A stretch of 64,000 bases of DNA from Panopea generosa (GCA_029582155.1 CM055911.1:24815514-24879513), one strand, 5' to 3'; numbered from the stretch's first letter, positions 11,343 through 23,984 are shown. Numbers and translations: made by a program. Notes: a model not told the origin generated them from the letters alone.

Positions 11343-12056
11343 TTTAAAGGGAATATATTCAGGAAAAAACGCTATAAATGTCTTAAAAAATAAATAATTA
11401 TAAAAATGGATAAAAAGCATCTCATTATCATCAATAAATAAAATCTGAATGGTTTGGTATGTCAAATCCACCATAACGTGACAAAATTGATATTTAAATT
11501 GGAGTGGTAAACTTTAAACGAAATTCCCATTCTAAAAATAGACAGCACTTAAATACTGCTTGATGTCATTCGGACTCTTTCTAAGATGAAATAATTTTAC
11601 TATGCGTAAACCTGTATCAATGGCAGATCTACTCTTTAACTCTCCCCCCACTCCCCAAGACACAAACACACACTAAGCTCTCATATTTTATCAGATTTCA
11701 CCATATTTCTACTGAAAAACATGTGTGCCTGTTCAGATTTTATGTTACGCCCCTCTAAACTGAAATCCTGGATTCATCCCTGTGTATATCAGATGATTGA
11801 AATCAAATTGAAATCATGTGCCTGATTTGATACACCTCTAAATATGTTGCACTTTTAAACGGCAAATCTATTTAGTCTAACCTAGGTGCGTAATCCAAGT
11901 TGGGAAATCCCTTTTCAATATATTATTTTGGCATGTTTAAAAAGATGTCCTTTTGGTAATACGGGGTCAGTGAATATTATATAGGCATAATATATAGGGA
12001 AAAAATGTTTTTAGCCAATTACAAAAGTTTGAAAAATCGTGATATATTCCCTTTAA
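11343..12056. repeat. Possible MITE with ends TTTAAAGGGAATATAT
   Basis: TTTAAAGGGAATATATT at 11,343 is matched in inverse by GATATATTCCCTTTAA at 12,041-12,056, bounding 714 bp with no coding frame. Only about 16 bp pair and no clear target duplication was found. Confidence 0.35.
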
Positions 12057-12059
12057 GGA

Positions 12060-12685
12060 CATCAAGGGATACAGCTTATATATAAATTTAGATACAAGAA
12101 ATCATAGCATTTTGCTTGAATAGTTTGCAATGTTCTCTATTTTATGAGATGTGACAGTTTCCTTTCCTTCTGTCTGTGATGTAATACATATGGAAGAGCA
12201 TAATTATGTATACTGAAACTAAAAATATACCATGATTGATTATTGTAGCAGCTTGTGATACACCAATCAATCATTCAACAAACCTGTGACTGATTATTCA
12301 ATCATTTTCAAGAGAAATAAAACTGCTAAAAACAATTATTTTCTTATTTTGTGATTGGAGAATTCCTGCAAGGTTTCTTAATTCTCTTTAAATATTTATT
12401 GCACTTTCATTGACTCTGACAGCAATAAAGTCAAGAAAAGATAACTGTTGCAGTTGAAATGATAAAGGGAGATAACTTTGTGATAAACTTTAATTGGTGT
12501 GGTTCAGAACTAATTATGGGGGGAGTGTAAAGGAATGATTTATTGGTAGATAAGCCCTCTATGCTGTTACCACAAGGCTGTACTTCTGAATAGTGAATTT
12601 CATTTTAATGAATATCCAAAATGCTAAATATTTTGTTTTAGTTATTATTGTAGGCTAGTGTCCAAATACAGAATCTATGACTTAT
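12060..12685. other. No gene seen
   Basis: AT-rich sequence. CTGATTATTCAATCATT and CACCAATCAATCATTC are local near-repeats only. Confidence 0.5.
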
Positions 12686-12689
12686 TTAA

Positions 12690-13115
12690 ATTTAGTAAAT
12701 TTATGTTACAAGACAGTTGAATTTCTGTTGTTACAAGACTTTGTTCATTTAATTAAATTCTGTTACAAGACAGTTGAATTTTTGTTGTTACAAGACTTTG
12801 TTCATTTCCTTTAAATTCTGTTACATGTACAAGACAGTTTGAATTTCTGTTGTAACAAAACTTTGTTCATTTCATTAAATTCTGTTACAAGACAGTTTGA
12901 ATTTCTGTTGCGTGAGACTGAGTTTAATTTCTGTGACAAAACATTTAAATTTTTGTTTATTATATTATTAAGTCTGTCCTTTCATTAAATTCTGTTAATT
13001 TCATTTAATTTTGTTTATTTCATTGACTTATATTACAAGACAGTTGATTTTTTGTTGATACAAGACTGAGTTGAATTTCTGTTCATTGTCTGTTGCTGCA
13101 AGTTGAAATTCTGTG
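12690..13115 (+). repeat. Degenerate ~65-bp tandem repeat
   Basis: At least six decayed copies of a unit with TTCTGTTGTTACAAGACT, TTGTTCATTT and TTAAATTCTGTTACAAGAC. Identity falls toward the 3' side. Confidence 0.8.
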
Positions 13116-13424
13116 ATACTGTTAGGCAGTTAATTTTTATTGTTTTGTCATGAAAATTAAAATGAATTTCAAACAATCTTATCTTTGTATAATATATAAT
13201 GTTCTGGGCTGTGCCCATATCTCTCCCTGTAGTCATTTAAATAATTACCTCAGTATTTCCTTCCAAAAACTATTTAAAATGTAATCTAATATTCATTGCA
13301 TGATATTGGGTCTATGCATAATCTTCTTCATCAAGGTTGAAAATGCAAGTTATTTAATGTGCATGTTGTTTTGACATTTTCATGTCTATTAAATGTTAAC
13401 TGATAGGAAAACACTATAGGGGAA

Positions 13425-14690
13425 GACAATGTCTTTATTATGTAAACAATTACTACACACCCATGTGGTATTATTACTGTCCAAATAATCACTCACACAC
13501 ATTACCATTTGGGGATCAAATGCCTTGATAAATGGTTACCACACACCTGTGTAGTATTATTACTGCTCAAATAACCACACACTACCATTTGGGGATCAAA
13601 TGCCTTGATAAATGGTTACCACACAATCATGTGGTATTATTACTGCTCAAATAACCATACACTACCATTTGGGGATCAAATGCCTTGATAAATGGTAACC
13701 ACACAATCATGTGGTATTATTACTGCTCAAATAACCATACACTACCATTTGGGGATCAAATGCCTTGATGAATGGTTACCACACAATCATGTGGTATTAT
13801 TACTGCTCAAATAACCACACACTACCATTTGGGGATCAAATGCCTTGATAAATGGTTACCACACAATTATGTGGTATTATTACTGCTCAAATAACCATAC
13901 ACTACCATTTGGGGATCAAATGCCTTGATAAATGGTTACCACACAATCATGTGGTATTATTACTGCTCAAATAACCACACACTACCATTTGGGGATCAAA
14001 TGCCTTGATAAATGGTTACCACACAATCATGTGGTATTATTACTGCTCAAATAACCATACACTACCATTTGGGGATCAAATGCCTTGATGAATGGTTACC
14101 ACACACCCATGTGGTATTATTACTGCTCAAATAACCATACACTACCATTTGGGGATCAAATGCCTTGATAAATGGTAACCACACAATCATGTGGTATTAT
14201 TACTGCTCAAATAACCATACACTACCATTTGGGGATCAAATGCCTTGATGAATGGTTACCACACAATCATGTGGTATTATTACTGCTCAAATAACCATAC
14301 ACTACCATTTGGGGATCAAATGCCTTGATGAATGGTTACCACACACCCATGTGGTATGATTACTGCTCAAATAACCACACAACCATTTGGGGAACAAATG
14401 CCTTGATAAATGGTAACCACACACCTATCAAATAACCACACACTACCAGATGGGGATCAAATGCCTTGATCAATGGTAACCACACACCCATGTGGTGTTA
14501 TTACTATCCAAATAACCACACACTACCATTTGGGGAACAAATGCCTTGATAAATGGTAACCATACACCCATGTGGTATAATTACTGCTCAAATAATAATA
14601 CACTACCATTTGGGGATCAAATGCCTCGATAAATTGTAACCACACACCCATGTGGTATTATAACTGCTCAAATAACCACACACGACCATT
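13425..14690 (+). repeat. 80-bp satellite, about 16 copies
   Basis: The unit contains CTACCATTTGGGGATCAAAT, GCCTTGATAAATGG and CATGTGGTATTATTACTGC. Eleven starts fall exactly 80 bp apart from 13,501 to 14,301; the later copies have indels and one is shortened. Each unit holds an inverted pair, ACCACA...TGTGGT. The last unit is cut by an F1 SINE tail. Confidence 0.97.
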
Positions 14691-14870
14691 GACATTGGCG
14701 TCTCGCATATTTGATTCAAGTGGGAAAGTTATCAGTTACATGCGGATATGGGTATACTTAAGTATCAAGATTAACTGGCCAGGATCCCAGGAAAGAGTGA
14801 TTAGGTTAACTGAATGTCTGCTAGCCCTCAATGACATTAAAATAACACTATTAAAAAAATAAACAAACAA
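14690..14870 (+). repeat. SINE F1, 3' part only
   Basis: TTCAAGTGGGAAAGTTATCA, CAGGATCCCAGGAAAGAG and CTAGCCCTCAATGACATTAA are F1 body sequence. The tRNA-like head is missing; the element is 5'-truncated against the satellite. Confidence 0.75.
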
Positions 14871-14874
14871 TAAT

Positions 14875-15930
14875 TGTTGGATGCTTTTTTAGATCTGCTC
14901 CTGAAGTCATTAAATAACACACATGTATAGGTATTATAGAAAATGTCAGAACGGACCTAATTGCCTTGGTTAAAGCCTACCACCCTCGGTCTATATCAGA
15001 CGCTTTATTAAGTAGCATAAATGTAATGAGTTTTATTGAAAAGATTTTTTATTATATATGTTTTCTCCCTGTTTTCTAACATGTTTTTACCAGCCATTGA
15101 AGGGTTTGTGTGTGTGTGAGAATTACTTCAGATGTGAATCACTCAATAGCAACATATTTATATTGTGCTGTATTTGTGTGATAATATGTGATAGGACAAT
15201 TCTTCAATTCCTGAAACATAGTGATTGTTATTTTCTTAAAATATTTGAATGGATGGTATTTTTTTGTGGATATAAAAAATATAAAGAAGGAACATATTTA
15301 TTAAGATTTATTATAAATGTGATTGACAGAAGATAATATTGATATTAAAGAAACAATGTGCAATTTTTAATTGGTATCTTTTAATTGGTATCTCGTTGTA
15401 TGTTAAATATGTGTAGATAAGAGTTCATAACTGTTGTCATCTTTGATTGCTAGAAAAGAATGAATGAATATGGTTTTACGGCGTACCAACACATTATAGG
15501 TTATTCGATGCCAACAGAAAGGAAGATTCCAGGTTCACTTTACATGTACAAAAAAGCTAGAAAAGAGCTGACCTCTTACTGCTGACCTGGGTTCAAGCCT
15601 AGTTTACTTAATTTATTTTACCTCAAGTGCAAAATAAGCTCAGAGCTTACTAGTATATGGACTACTCTAGAGTCCACTTCTTGAGTATACCGAGTACTTA
15701 ATGTTGTTTCTGAGAGAAAACTGGTCAAGCCGAGTAATAATAATTATTGTCATTCTTTGGTGCAGCATGTTTGATAGTGAATTTTGTTAAGTGTTTGTTT
15801 TTTTATCAAATTTCTTTTTTTTTTCATTTAGATGTCAATGAACCTGATGTAGGCTGGCAATCACACAAAGTGATTATCCAATCAGTGATCAATATTGGTT
15901 GCTACGTCACCATTTTCCTTATACAAACAA
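14875..15930. other. No gene seen
   Basis: AT-rich. TTTTTCATTTAG at 15,819-15,830 looks like an acceptor, but no convincing frame with a donor follows. Confidence 0.45.
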
Positions 15931-15934
15931 TGTC

Positions 15935-16025
15935 TAAGTAAACACTACATTGTATTTACTTGGACAAACTAAACCCTGAGGCCAGTGGGCAGTAGGATAG
16001 TTGTTCTCACATCAGGTTAATTAAT
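15935..16025 (+). repeat. SINE F6 fragment (5' end)
   Basis: TAAGTAAACACTACATTGTA and TTGTTCTCACATCAGGTTAA match the start of the window. Confidence 0.5.
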
Positions 16026-16029
16026 CTAT

Positions 16030-16855
16030 CCAAAATGCTGTACCGGTAATTGATTTAAAATTGTTGATTCTCGATTTGGTAAAATAGCTGTAAAAGTTTT
16101 GACAAAAAATGTCGATAGGTTTTGAAACATCAATACTGGAGTCTGCTTGCAACCGTAGCCAAAAGATAGATTTTATGTAATGAAGAAAAAAATAAATAAA
16201 CATCGAATGAAAGCATAAATCTACAGGTCTTACTCCTCCAGTAGACCTGTGTATCATTTGTCCATTACATTCAACAGAGCTTTTCACTGGAGCAGAGTTT
16301 TATACCAGACTGATTTTTATTGCCTATTCCAAGTTTTCTTTGAAACATTAAGTTGTGTTTGAAGATTTCTAAACTTGGCTTCTGAACATAGGCAGGATGT
16401 TTTTGTTATCTTTATGGTCCACAATTTGTAGTTACAAAGTCTTTGAGGATAGAAACTTGAGCATTATAAACAAAAGTATGTCCATAAACTTTTGCTGAAA
16501 TTGTTTGGAAAACTTAAGTAATTGATGCAGTGTTGTATGACTGTTTTACTATATTTTAAAGAGAACTCTTCAGTATTTGTTGTTCCAGAATCTTTGAAAA
16601 GTCTAAGTAATGTTATTTCATTTTATGTTTGAATTTGTATGCCCCCACCCCAACAATCCCACTTGAAAAAACAGGGGGGTGGGGTGATGGTGCCTAACTA
16701 TCATGTTACTCCTATCTGTCTGTCCAATCTTTTGTTGAATTATTCCGAATTGGTTTCTCCTCAATATCTTTGAAGTTTCTTTTTAAAATATTCTGATGAA
16801 ATTTTGTTTGTACATTCATGTTCCTTACTGGACAAGGAAGTTTTGGACTGGTTTT
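16030..16855. other. No gene seen
   Basis: An 88-codon minus-strand open frame (16,287-16,021) has no recognisable domain or splice context. ACAGGTCT and AGACCTGT form an 8-bp inverted pair near 16,223-16,250. Confidence 0.4.
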
Positions 16856-16859
16856 GAGG

Positions 16860-17560
16860 TTATTTAGTCTTGATCACTGTTAATAAAAATAGCAAAACAG
16901 TTTCTGCTCAACAACTTTCCTTGCCATTAAACTATTATGATGAAATATTGAATTTTCAAGGTCACTGATACTTAAAATAGAAAATATTGTTTGTGCTTAA
17001 TAACTTCAATTTCCAGAAAGATATTTTGATGCAATTTTGTATATGTATTCCTGACAAAAAAAGGAAGCTTGTAATGGATTTTGCGGAAAGTCCGGTCAAG
17101 GTCACTTACTAAAAATAGAACAGATGTTTGTGCTTAATAACTTTAGTTTCCAGGAAGATATTTTGATGCATTTTCCTGTATGTATTCCTGACATGTAATG
17201 GATTTTGTGGAGAGTCTGGTCATGGTCACTTTTACTAAAAATAGAATAAAATGTTTGTGTTCAATAACTTCGGTTTCAAGGAAGATATTTTGATGCAATT
17301 TCATGTATGTAATCTTGACATGGAAAGGAAGCTTATGAGGGATATTGAGGCAAGTCAGGTCAAGGTCACTGTTACTAAAAATAGAAAATATTGTTTGTGC
17401 TCAATTACTTAAGTTTCCAGGAAGATATTTTGATGCAATTTCCTGTATGTATTCTTGACATGAAAAGGAAGCTTGTAATGAATTTTGTGGAAAGTCAGGT
17501 CACGGTCATTGTTACTAAAATTAGAAATATGGTTCCCTCTTGATAGTTTGAAGCTTTTTT
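16860..17560 (+). repeat. ~130-bp degenerate tandem repeat
   Basis: About five copies with GGTCACTGTTACTAAAAATA, GTTTGTGCTTAATAACTT, GGAAGATATTTTGATGCA and GACATGAAAAGGAAGCTTG. A dispersed relative lies at 25,140-25,530. Confidence 0.85.
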
Positions 17561-17589
17561 ATTCCATTTACATGAATCATTTATAGTGC

Positions 17590-18772
17590 TTCTGGCTTGT
17601 TATGGGAGCATATTGACAGTGTTACACTCCTTGTTTATGGGAACATATTGACTGTGTTACATCCCTTTTTATGGGAACATATTGACTGTGTTACACTCCT
17701 TGTTTATGGGAACATAGTGACTGTGTTGTATTCCTTGTTCGTGGGAACATATTGACTGTGTTACACTCCTTGTTTGTGGGAACATGTTGACTGTATTATA
17801 CTCATTGTTTATGGGAACATGTTGACTGTGTTACACTCCTTGTTTATGGGAACATGTTGACTGTGTTACACTCCTTGTTTATGGGAACATGTTGACTGTG
17901 TTACACTCCTTGTTTATGGGAACATGTTGACTGTGTTACACTCCTTGTTTATGGGAACATGTTGACTGTTACACTCCTTGTTTATGGGAACATGTTGACT
18001 GTGTTACACTCCTTGTTTATGGGAACATATTGACTGTGTTACACTCCTTGTTTATGAGAACATGTTGACTGTGTTACACTCCTTGTTTATGGGACCATGT
18101 TGACTGTGTTACACTCCTTGTTTATGGGAACATGTTGACTGTGTTACACTCCTTGTTTATGGGAACATTTTGGCTGTGTTATACTCCTTGTTTATGGCAA
18201 CATGTTGGCTGTGTTACACTTCATGTTTATTGGAACATATTGACTGTGTTACACTCCTTGTTTATGAGAACATGTTGACTGTGTTACACTCCTTGTTTAT
18301 GGGAACATGTTGACTGTGTTACACTCCTTGTTTATGGGAACATGTTGACTGTGTTATACTCCTTGTTTATGGGAACATGTTGACTGTGTTACACTCCTTG
18401 TTTATGGGAACATGTTGACTGTGTTACACTCCTTGTTTATGGGAACATATTGACTGTGTTACACTCCTTGTTTATGAGAACATGTTGACTGTGTTACACT
18501 CCTTGTTTATGGGAACATGTTGACTTTGTTACACTCCTTGTTTATGGGAACATGCTGACTGTGTTATACTCCTTGTTTATGGGAACATGTTGACTGTGTT
18601 ACACTCCTTGTTTATGGGAATATGTTGACTGTAGTACACTCTTTGTTTATGGGAACATGTTGACTGTGTTACACTCCTTCTTTATGGGTACATATTGACT
18701 GTGTTACAAAAACTTCTTCTTTATGGGAACATATTGACTGTTACACTCCCTGTTTATGGGAAATATAATGTC
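17590..18772 (+). repeat. 35-bp satellite, about 33 copies
   Basis: The unit joins CATGTTGACTGTGTTACACT and CCTTGTTTATGGGAA. The centre is nearly homogeneous and both edges are more diverged, the usual sign of unequal exchange. Confidence 0.98.
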
Positions 18773-18929
18773 AAGGACTCAAAACTAATGTTTGTTTCCA
18801 AAGTCTCAAACAAAAGTTTTAAACCAAGGAGACATTTCTGGTTTGTTTTTGAAGATGATGTAATTTGAGTATTTAAACGTTTACTGAAATTATTAGGTGA
18901 TTACATATTCATCAACTTTATCACTATAG

Positions 18930-18948
18930 GCATAACCATCATCACCAC

Positions 18949-18989
<41 letters not shown>

Positions 18990-19665
18990 CCATCATCATC
19001 CCCACCACCATCATTACTGCCATAATCATCATGACCACAATTATAGCCATCATCACCACCATCATCATCATCATCACCACCACCATCATCATAACTGTCA
19101 TAATCATCATGACCACAATCATAACCATCGTCATCATCATCATCATCACCACCATCATCATTTGTCATCACCGCCAGCATTGGTTATCATCATCATCATT
19201 ATCGTCATCATCTTTGTTGTCATCACCATCATTACTACTGTTATAACTATCATCACCACCATCTGGACCATCAGTATCATCATCATTATCATCATCATCA
19301 TCATCATCCCCACCATCGTCATCATCATCTTCATCACCACCATCATCATTACTGTCATAATCATTATGACCACAATCATAACCATCATCACCACCACCAT
19401 CATCATTACTGTCATAATCATCATGACCACAATCATAACCATCATCACCACCATCATCATCACCACCATCATCATTTGTCATCACCGCCAGCATTGCTTA
19501 TCATCATCATCATTATCGTCATCATCTTTGTTGTCATCACCATCATTACTACTGTTATTACCATCATCACCACCATCTGGACCACCAGTATCATCATCAT
19601 TATCATCATCCCCGCCAGCATCATCATCATCTTCTTCACTACCACCATCATCATCATCAATATGC
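18930..19665 (+). repeat. (CAT/CAC)n triplet array with higher-order repeat
   Basis: Interrupted ATC/ACC triplets. A block with TTTGTCATCACCGCCAGCAT followed by CATCTTTGTTGTCATC occurs at about 19,160 and again about 314 bp later at 19,474. Long poly-Asp, poly-Met or poly-Ile open frames on either strand are artefacts. Confidence 0.95.
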
Positions 19666-19669
19666 AATC

Positions 19670-20150
19670 AGCAACCATGGTCGTCAAACATCTTGTAAAA
19701 AAAATATAAAAAATATACTGTAATATTAAAGAAATATAAGAATTGGTATGCATAGAATGCAGGTTTTGTTGCATACAACATAACAGGTGTGGGATGTGTT
19801 AGATTGCAGGCTGCAGTAGTTGGCTGTATTATCTCCGTGGAGATTTATGTGTGACACATTACAGACAAGTGAGAGATACACATTATCTGCTCATTTTACC
19901 ACAGGTTTTGTATCATGGGAAGGAAGTGGAGTTTGTAATAAATCTGTATACTTGAGTTTTATTTTGTAACTTTTGTGAGAGAAAAATGTTTAAATTTTGA
20001 AGAAATGAGTCTAGGTAGGATGTAGAAAGGTAAGAGTGGGTATTATGGGGTGATGGGAGGGGGCAGGGGGAGTACACTTAAAGCATAAAGGCTATGATCA
20101 AATGCCAATTGGAAGGCAGATTTTGGGTTATTTTATCAAAGGTCAATGCA
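19670..20150. other. No gene seen
   Basis: Unique-looking sequence. AAAG/GTAAGAG at 20,029 resembles a donor but no coding frame leads into it. Confidence 0.5.
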
Positions 20151-20157
20151 AGGGTTA

Positions 20158-20632
20158 TTATCAAATCAAAATTGGTTCCCCTTCCAAGATAATGCTTTAT
20201 GTATATATCAAATCAAAATTGGTTCCCCTTCTAAGATAATGCTTTATGTATATATCAAATCAAAATTGGTTCCCCTTCTAAGATAATGCTTTATGTATAT
20301 ATCAAATCAAAATTGGTTCCCCTTCCAAGATAATGCTTTATGTATATATCAAATCAAAATTGGTTACCTTCCAAGATAATGCTTTATGTATATATCAAAT
20401 CAAAATTGGTTCCCATTCCTAGATAATGCTTTATGTATATATCAAATCAAAATTGGTTCCCATTCCTAGATAATGCTTTATGTATATATCAAATCAAAAT
20501 TGGTTCCCCTTCCAAGATAATGCTTTATGTATATATCAAATCAAAATTGGTTCCCCTTCCAAGATAATGCTTTATGTATATATCAAATCAAAATTGGTTC
20601 CCATTCCAAGAAAATGCTTTATGTATATATAA
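20158..20632 (+). repeat. 47-bp satellite, 10 copies
   Basis: The unit contains ATCAAATCAAAATTGGTTCC, AAGATAATGCTTTATG and TATA. Copies are nearly identical. Confidence 0.98.
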
Positions 20633-20639
20633 TGAAGGA

Positions 20640-21455
20640 AAATATGGTTTAGATTTTTTCTTTGTTGAATTGTGTCAAGGTTACTTATTAACATTGGTTA
20701 TATGTAGATAGATTTTAAGATTTTTATCACTTTTAGTTTACTTAATTGAATTTCTATTGATAGATTTAAGGCATAATATTATTACAATGTTTTATTGCTA
20801 TAATTTTATATTTATATATTTTTTTAATTATTCCATTTTGTATTATTTTGACAAAAAATGCTTTCTAATAACTTCTTTGATTAACCATTAGTGTATATAT
20901 AGAATCTAAACGAAAAGATGAGTTAATCATAGATGGACCTGAATTGATGATTCCCTGCGTTTGAGCTCAACATCAAAGAAAGCTAGGTGGTATTGTAAAT
21001 TAGAATTTTTTTGAGATTGAAATTTTGTTCGGTAGTCATATTCTTCTCAATGTGTGTTTTTTTTTTAATTTCAGTTTCGTTTATTTCATTTGTGGTTGAA
21101 AGGGGTGTTGCAAAATGTCTATGCGATAATATTTAATTCTTCCAGATGTATTGGTTGTCTTTGTTAAATTCCTATGTTGGTATGGAATTAAGTGATGATT
21201 AGAGCTGTGGATCTGTTGCCAAGTATAACCGCAGAATGATATTTAAACCACAAAAAATTAAATGCAAAATATTATGCCTTCCAGTTATTTAAAACAGTTA
21301 TTCCCAATGTAGAAGCAAGATTTAAGGTATGCACATTTGCTGGGATATTATCATTTCATATTTGCATCATAAAGGGATATAATAAAAAGATTCAGAAAAT
21401 GAGACAATAAATCAGAATTGTCAGGTGTGTCCCTTTAAGATCACTTACCCCCTCT
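20640..21455. other. No gene seen
   Basis: AT-rich, no exon signals. Confidence 0.5.
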
Positions 21456-21457
21456 CT

Positions 21458-21566
21458 TGCAAACATAGATATCTCTTGCAAACAGATATCTCTTGCAAAC
21501 ATAGATATCTCTTGCAAACATAGATTTCTCTTGCAAACATAGATATCTCTTGCAAACATAGATCTG
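21458..21566 (+). repeat. 20-bp tandem repeat, 6 copies
   Basis: Unit TCTCTTGCAAACATAGATA; the second copy lacks TA. Confidence 0.95.
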
Positions 21567-21880
21567 TCTGAAAACTTAAAGTTTGCCAGTTACATGGGAA
21601 GGACAGTAGTTCCTGTCAGAGGTGGGGAAATAATGGTTTTCCATGACTATCAAATTTTGTGTTTTTGTCTCATTATTTAATCAAATTACCTTAAATTCAC
21701 CAATCTGCCTACATATATTGGGGAACATATGAGGTCGAAGGCAAAAAACTGCAATACAATAATGACACTACCTGTAATGGGTGTTAAAACACATTCAGTG
21801 TTTGCTTGTTAGTACTGATCGAGGATATTGATAGGAAATTGTTACATTATAATTAAATGCTGGACTTAAATCACTGACAC

Positions 21881-21965
21881 AACCCCTGCTGGTTCTTGGC
21901 CATTCCTGTTACACAACCCCTGCTGGTTCCTGGCCATTCCTGTTACACAACCCCTGCTGGTATCT
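21881..21965 (+). repeat. Short tandem repeat, 3 copies
   Basis: ACAACCCCTGCTGGTTCCTG and GCCATTCCTGTTAC repeat about two and a half times. Confidence 0.9.
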
Positions 21966-22368
21966 GGCTTTGAACATAAGTGCTTGGTTTGGTTCCCTGT
22001 TGTACAACCACAGGGAGATAATATGAACTATTTACAATAATTGCTGCACTAAATGCCAGTCAATCAATTGGCTAATTACCTTGTTAATAATGATGTTAAT
22101 TAGTCCCCTCCTGCTTGTAATCAAGGCATTGAATGAACAAAAAAAAACAACATGTTGCTAAGATTATCTTTACACATATGTAGTAATTTCTCTTGCATAA
22201 CCTTAGCTGTGAAAAAAACCCAGGTTAATCCTGCAAACATGACCAGTAAAGCGTAGCAGTAGTGTAGTGGATAGAGTGTTGGGTGCTCCCACCAGAGGTT
22301 GAGGGTTCTTTACTTAGCTTGACCCAATGTCTCTCAAGAAAGAAATAAATGCTCAGTACTGGTTCTAC

Positions 22369-22379
22369 CTGGGAAGTGG
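22369..22379 (+). repeat. Target-site duplication, left copy
   Basis: CTGGGAAGTGG, repeated exactly at 22,698-22,708 on the other side of the inserted SINE. Confidence 0.9.
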
Positions 22380-22697
22380 TGTTTGGTGTTTGGTGTTTGG
22401 TATTAAGCGTCGCTTTCAACAATTTTTCAGTCATATCGCGACGGTGTCTACTTGAGACAGTATTCTAAGTGCTATCACACTGGAGTATCATGCTGCAGAC
22501 ACATGGTATGATACCCCACCCAGTCACATTATACTGACACTGGGCCGACCAAACCTAGAACTCTCCTCTAAATGCTTAGCGTCAGCGAGGAAGCTTCTAG
22601 TACTAATTTAAAGTCTTTGGTATGACCCTGCCGGGGATTGAACCCATGACCTTCTGCATGCAAGGCGGACGCTCTACTATTAGACCACACCGCGGTA
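22380..22697 (-). mobile_element. SINE F2, full length, inserted in F5
   Basis: On the minus strand it starts with a tRNA-like head (GTGTGGTCTAATAGTAGAGC), a B box (GGGTTCAATCC), then the F2 core (TGTCTGCAGCATGATACTCC), and ends in ACCAAACACCAAACACC repeats. It is flanked by the 11-bp duplication CTGGGAAGTGG, typical of LINE-type integration. Confidence 0.9.
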
Positions 22698-22759
22698 CTG
22701 GGAAGTGGACTCAAGAATGGTTCATAGATCTGTGCTTCCATTGTAGTTGCATTGAAATA

Positions 22760-23365
22760 GATTTGTAAAAACTAAAACTAACATGACCACAGTAACGAGG
22801 TTTGGCTTCCCAGAGACAGGGTACATATTTATCTGCCTGCTAAATATCATTAACACCAGGGGTTACTACAACTATTTGCACTGTGACCTGGGTTACCATA
22901 GATTCATAACAGACTTTAATTTATACATACTGACATTGACTCTAGTACCAGAAGTACAAAGCTGGCTTGTGGTACTTACTAAGCTGCCCACATACTGGTG
23001 GCCGGCTTAGTATGTCGTATGGTATCTGGCCACATGCATATTTATTGTTGATGACCACTTCAGCAGCATGCAGTAATACAGTTGTTGTCAAGGGTTGTAA
23101 TGATTTATACTGACATTAGATGACCATTGTAAATAACAGTCTATGTAAATGTCTTAAATTCCAGACAGCTTCACTCACATCAGTCACCAGTCAGGCCACA
23201 TAAAGCAAAACTTAACACTGAGCTTCTGTTCATTTCCATTTACAATGTAGACACAGGTCAGCATTTGAGAAACTTCCAGTTTGATCAGGATAAAGTATTA
23301 CATTGTTTGGCTCACAGTAATTCCTACTTATACCTTGATTACACAATAAAATGACTACTAAACAA
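22760..23365. other. No gene seen
   Basis: A 75-codon open frame at 22,783 has no recognisable features. Confidence 0.45.
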
Positions 23366-23371
23366 GAGCCT

Positions 23372-23648
23372 GGTCCAGTTAGCTCAGTCGTAGTGCCTCT
23401 GACTATCATGAGTTTGAATCCCTGCTCAGCTACAATCTCTGTGATAATTGATATACATGTATGACATTTTGTATCATTGTGATTTGTTTCTCATCTTTGA
23501 GTCAAGTGGGAAAGTTATCTGGTACTTGCCGAGATAGGTGTGATTAAGTACTGGTAAAACTTTCAGAATCTGTGGCAGGAAACCGCTCAGGTAAACGGAT
23601 CGTCTATTAGCCCTCGACGACATTAAAATGATTCTAAATATTCAAACA
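23372..23648 (+). repeat. SINE F1
   Basis: Head CAGTTAGCTCAGTCGTAGTG, B box GAGTTTGAATCCC, 3' end TTCTAAATATTCAAACAAC. Confidence 0.8.
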
Positions 23649-23984
23649 ACTCTCTTCAAGCTGTATAAATTGTATGGTTGTTTGATGCAGCTTATTGCCA
23701 GCTGTCGGAAAGGACGTTGATTAATAAGTTGTATTATGCAAATTTGTTTTTCATGTGTAACAAAGATCACAGGAATTTATTATGTAGCATAATTGACTAA
23801 TCTTTGCTGTTGAAGTTCTAATCATCCTCTTACAGCCTGGTTGTGTCGCAAGATTGCCATTATATCTGACTGAAAGATTGTGGAAAGTGATGCTAAGCAC
23901 CATTAAATACAACACAACAATTTAATGGGCCAGTGAGTCAGGTACATCCCGAATAAATGTGTTTGACATAACTGGACAATTTAC

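Larger units (their letters stand above)
22250..22745 (+). repeat. SINE F5 split by an F2 insertion
   Basis: The left part holds the head (GTAGTGTAGTGGATAGAGTG) and the body to CTGGGAAGTGG. The right part resumes at 22,698 with CTGGGAAGTGGACTCAAGAA. The intervening DNA is an inserted F2 SINE. Confidence 0.8.

Noticed and set aside
13425-14690. CRISPR-like array (regular direct repeats)
   Set aside because: The whole 80-bp period is repeated, with no variable spacers, in a eukaryotic context; it is a satellite.
15831-15940. Exon after TTTTTTTTTCATTTAG
   Set aside because: One frame reads about 35 codons, but no good donor is present and the end merges with an F6 repeat fragment.
18893-19698. 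Long poly-Asp, poly-Met and poly-Ile open frames on both strands
   Set aside because: They are translations of the CAT-triplet array; all frames are open because the repeat lacks stop codons.
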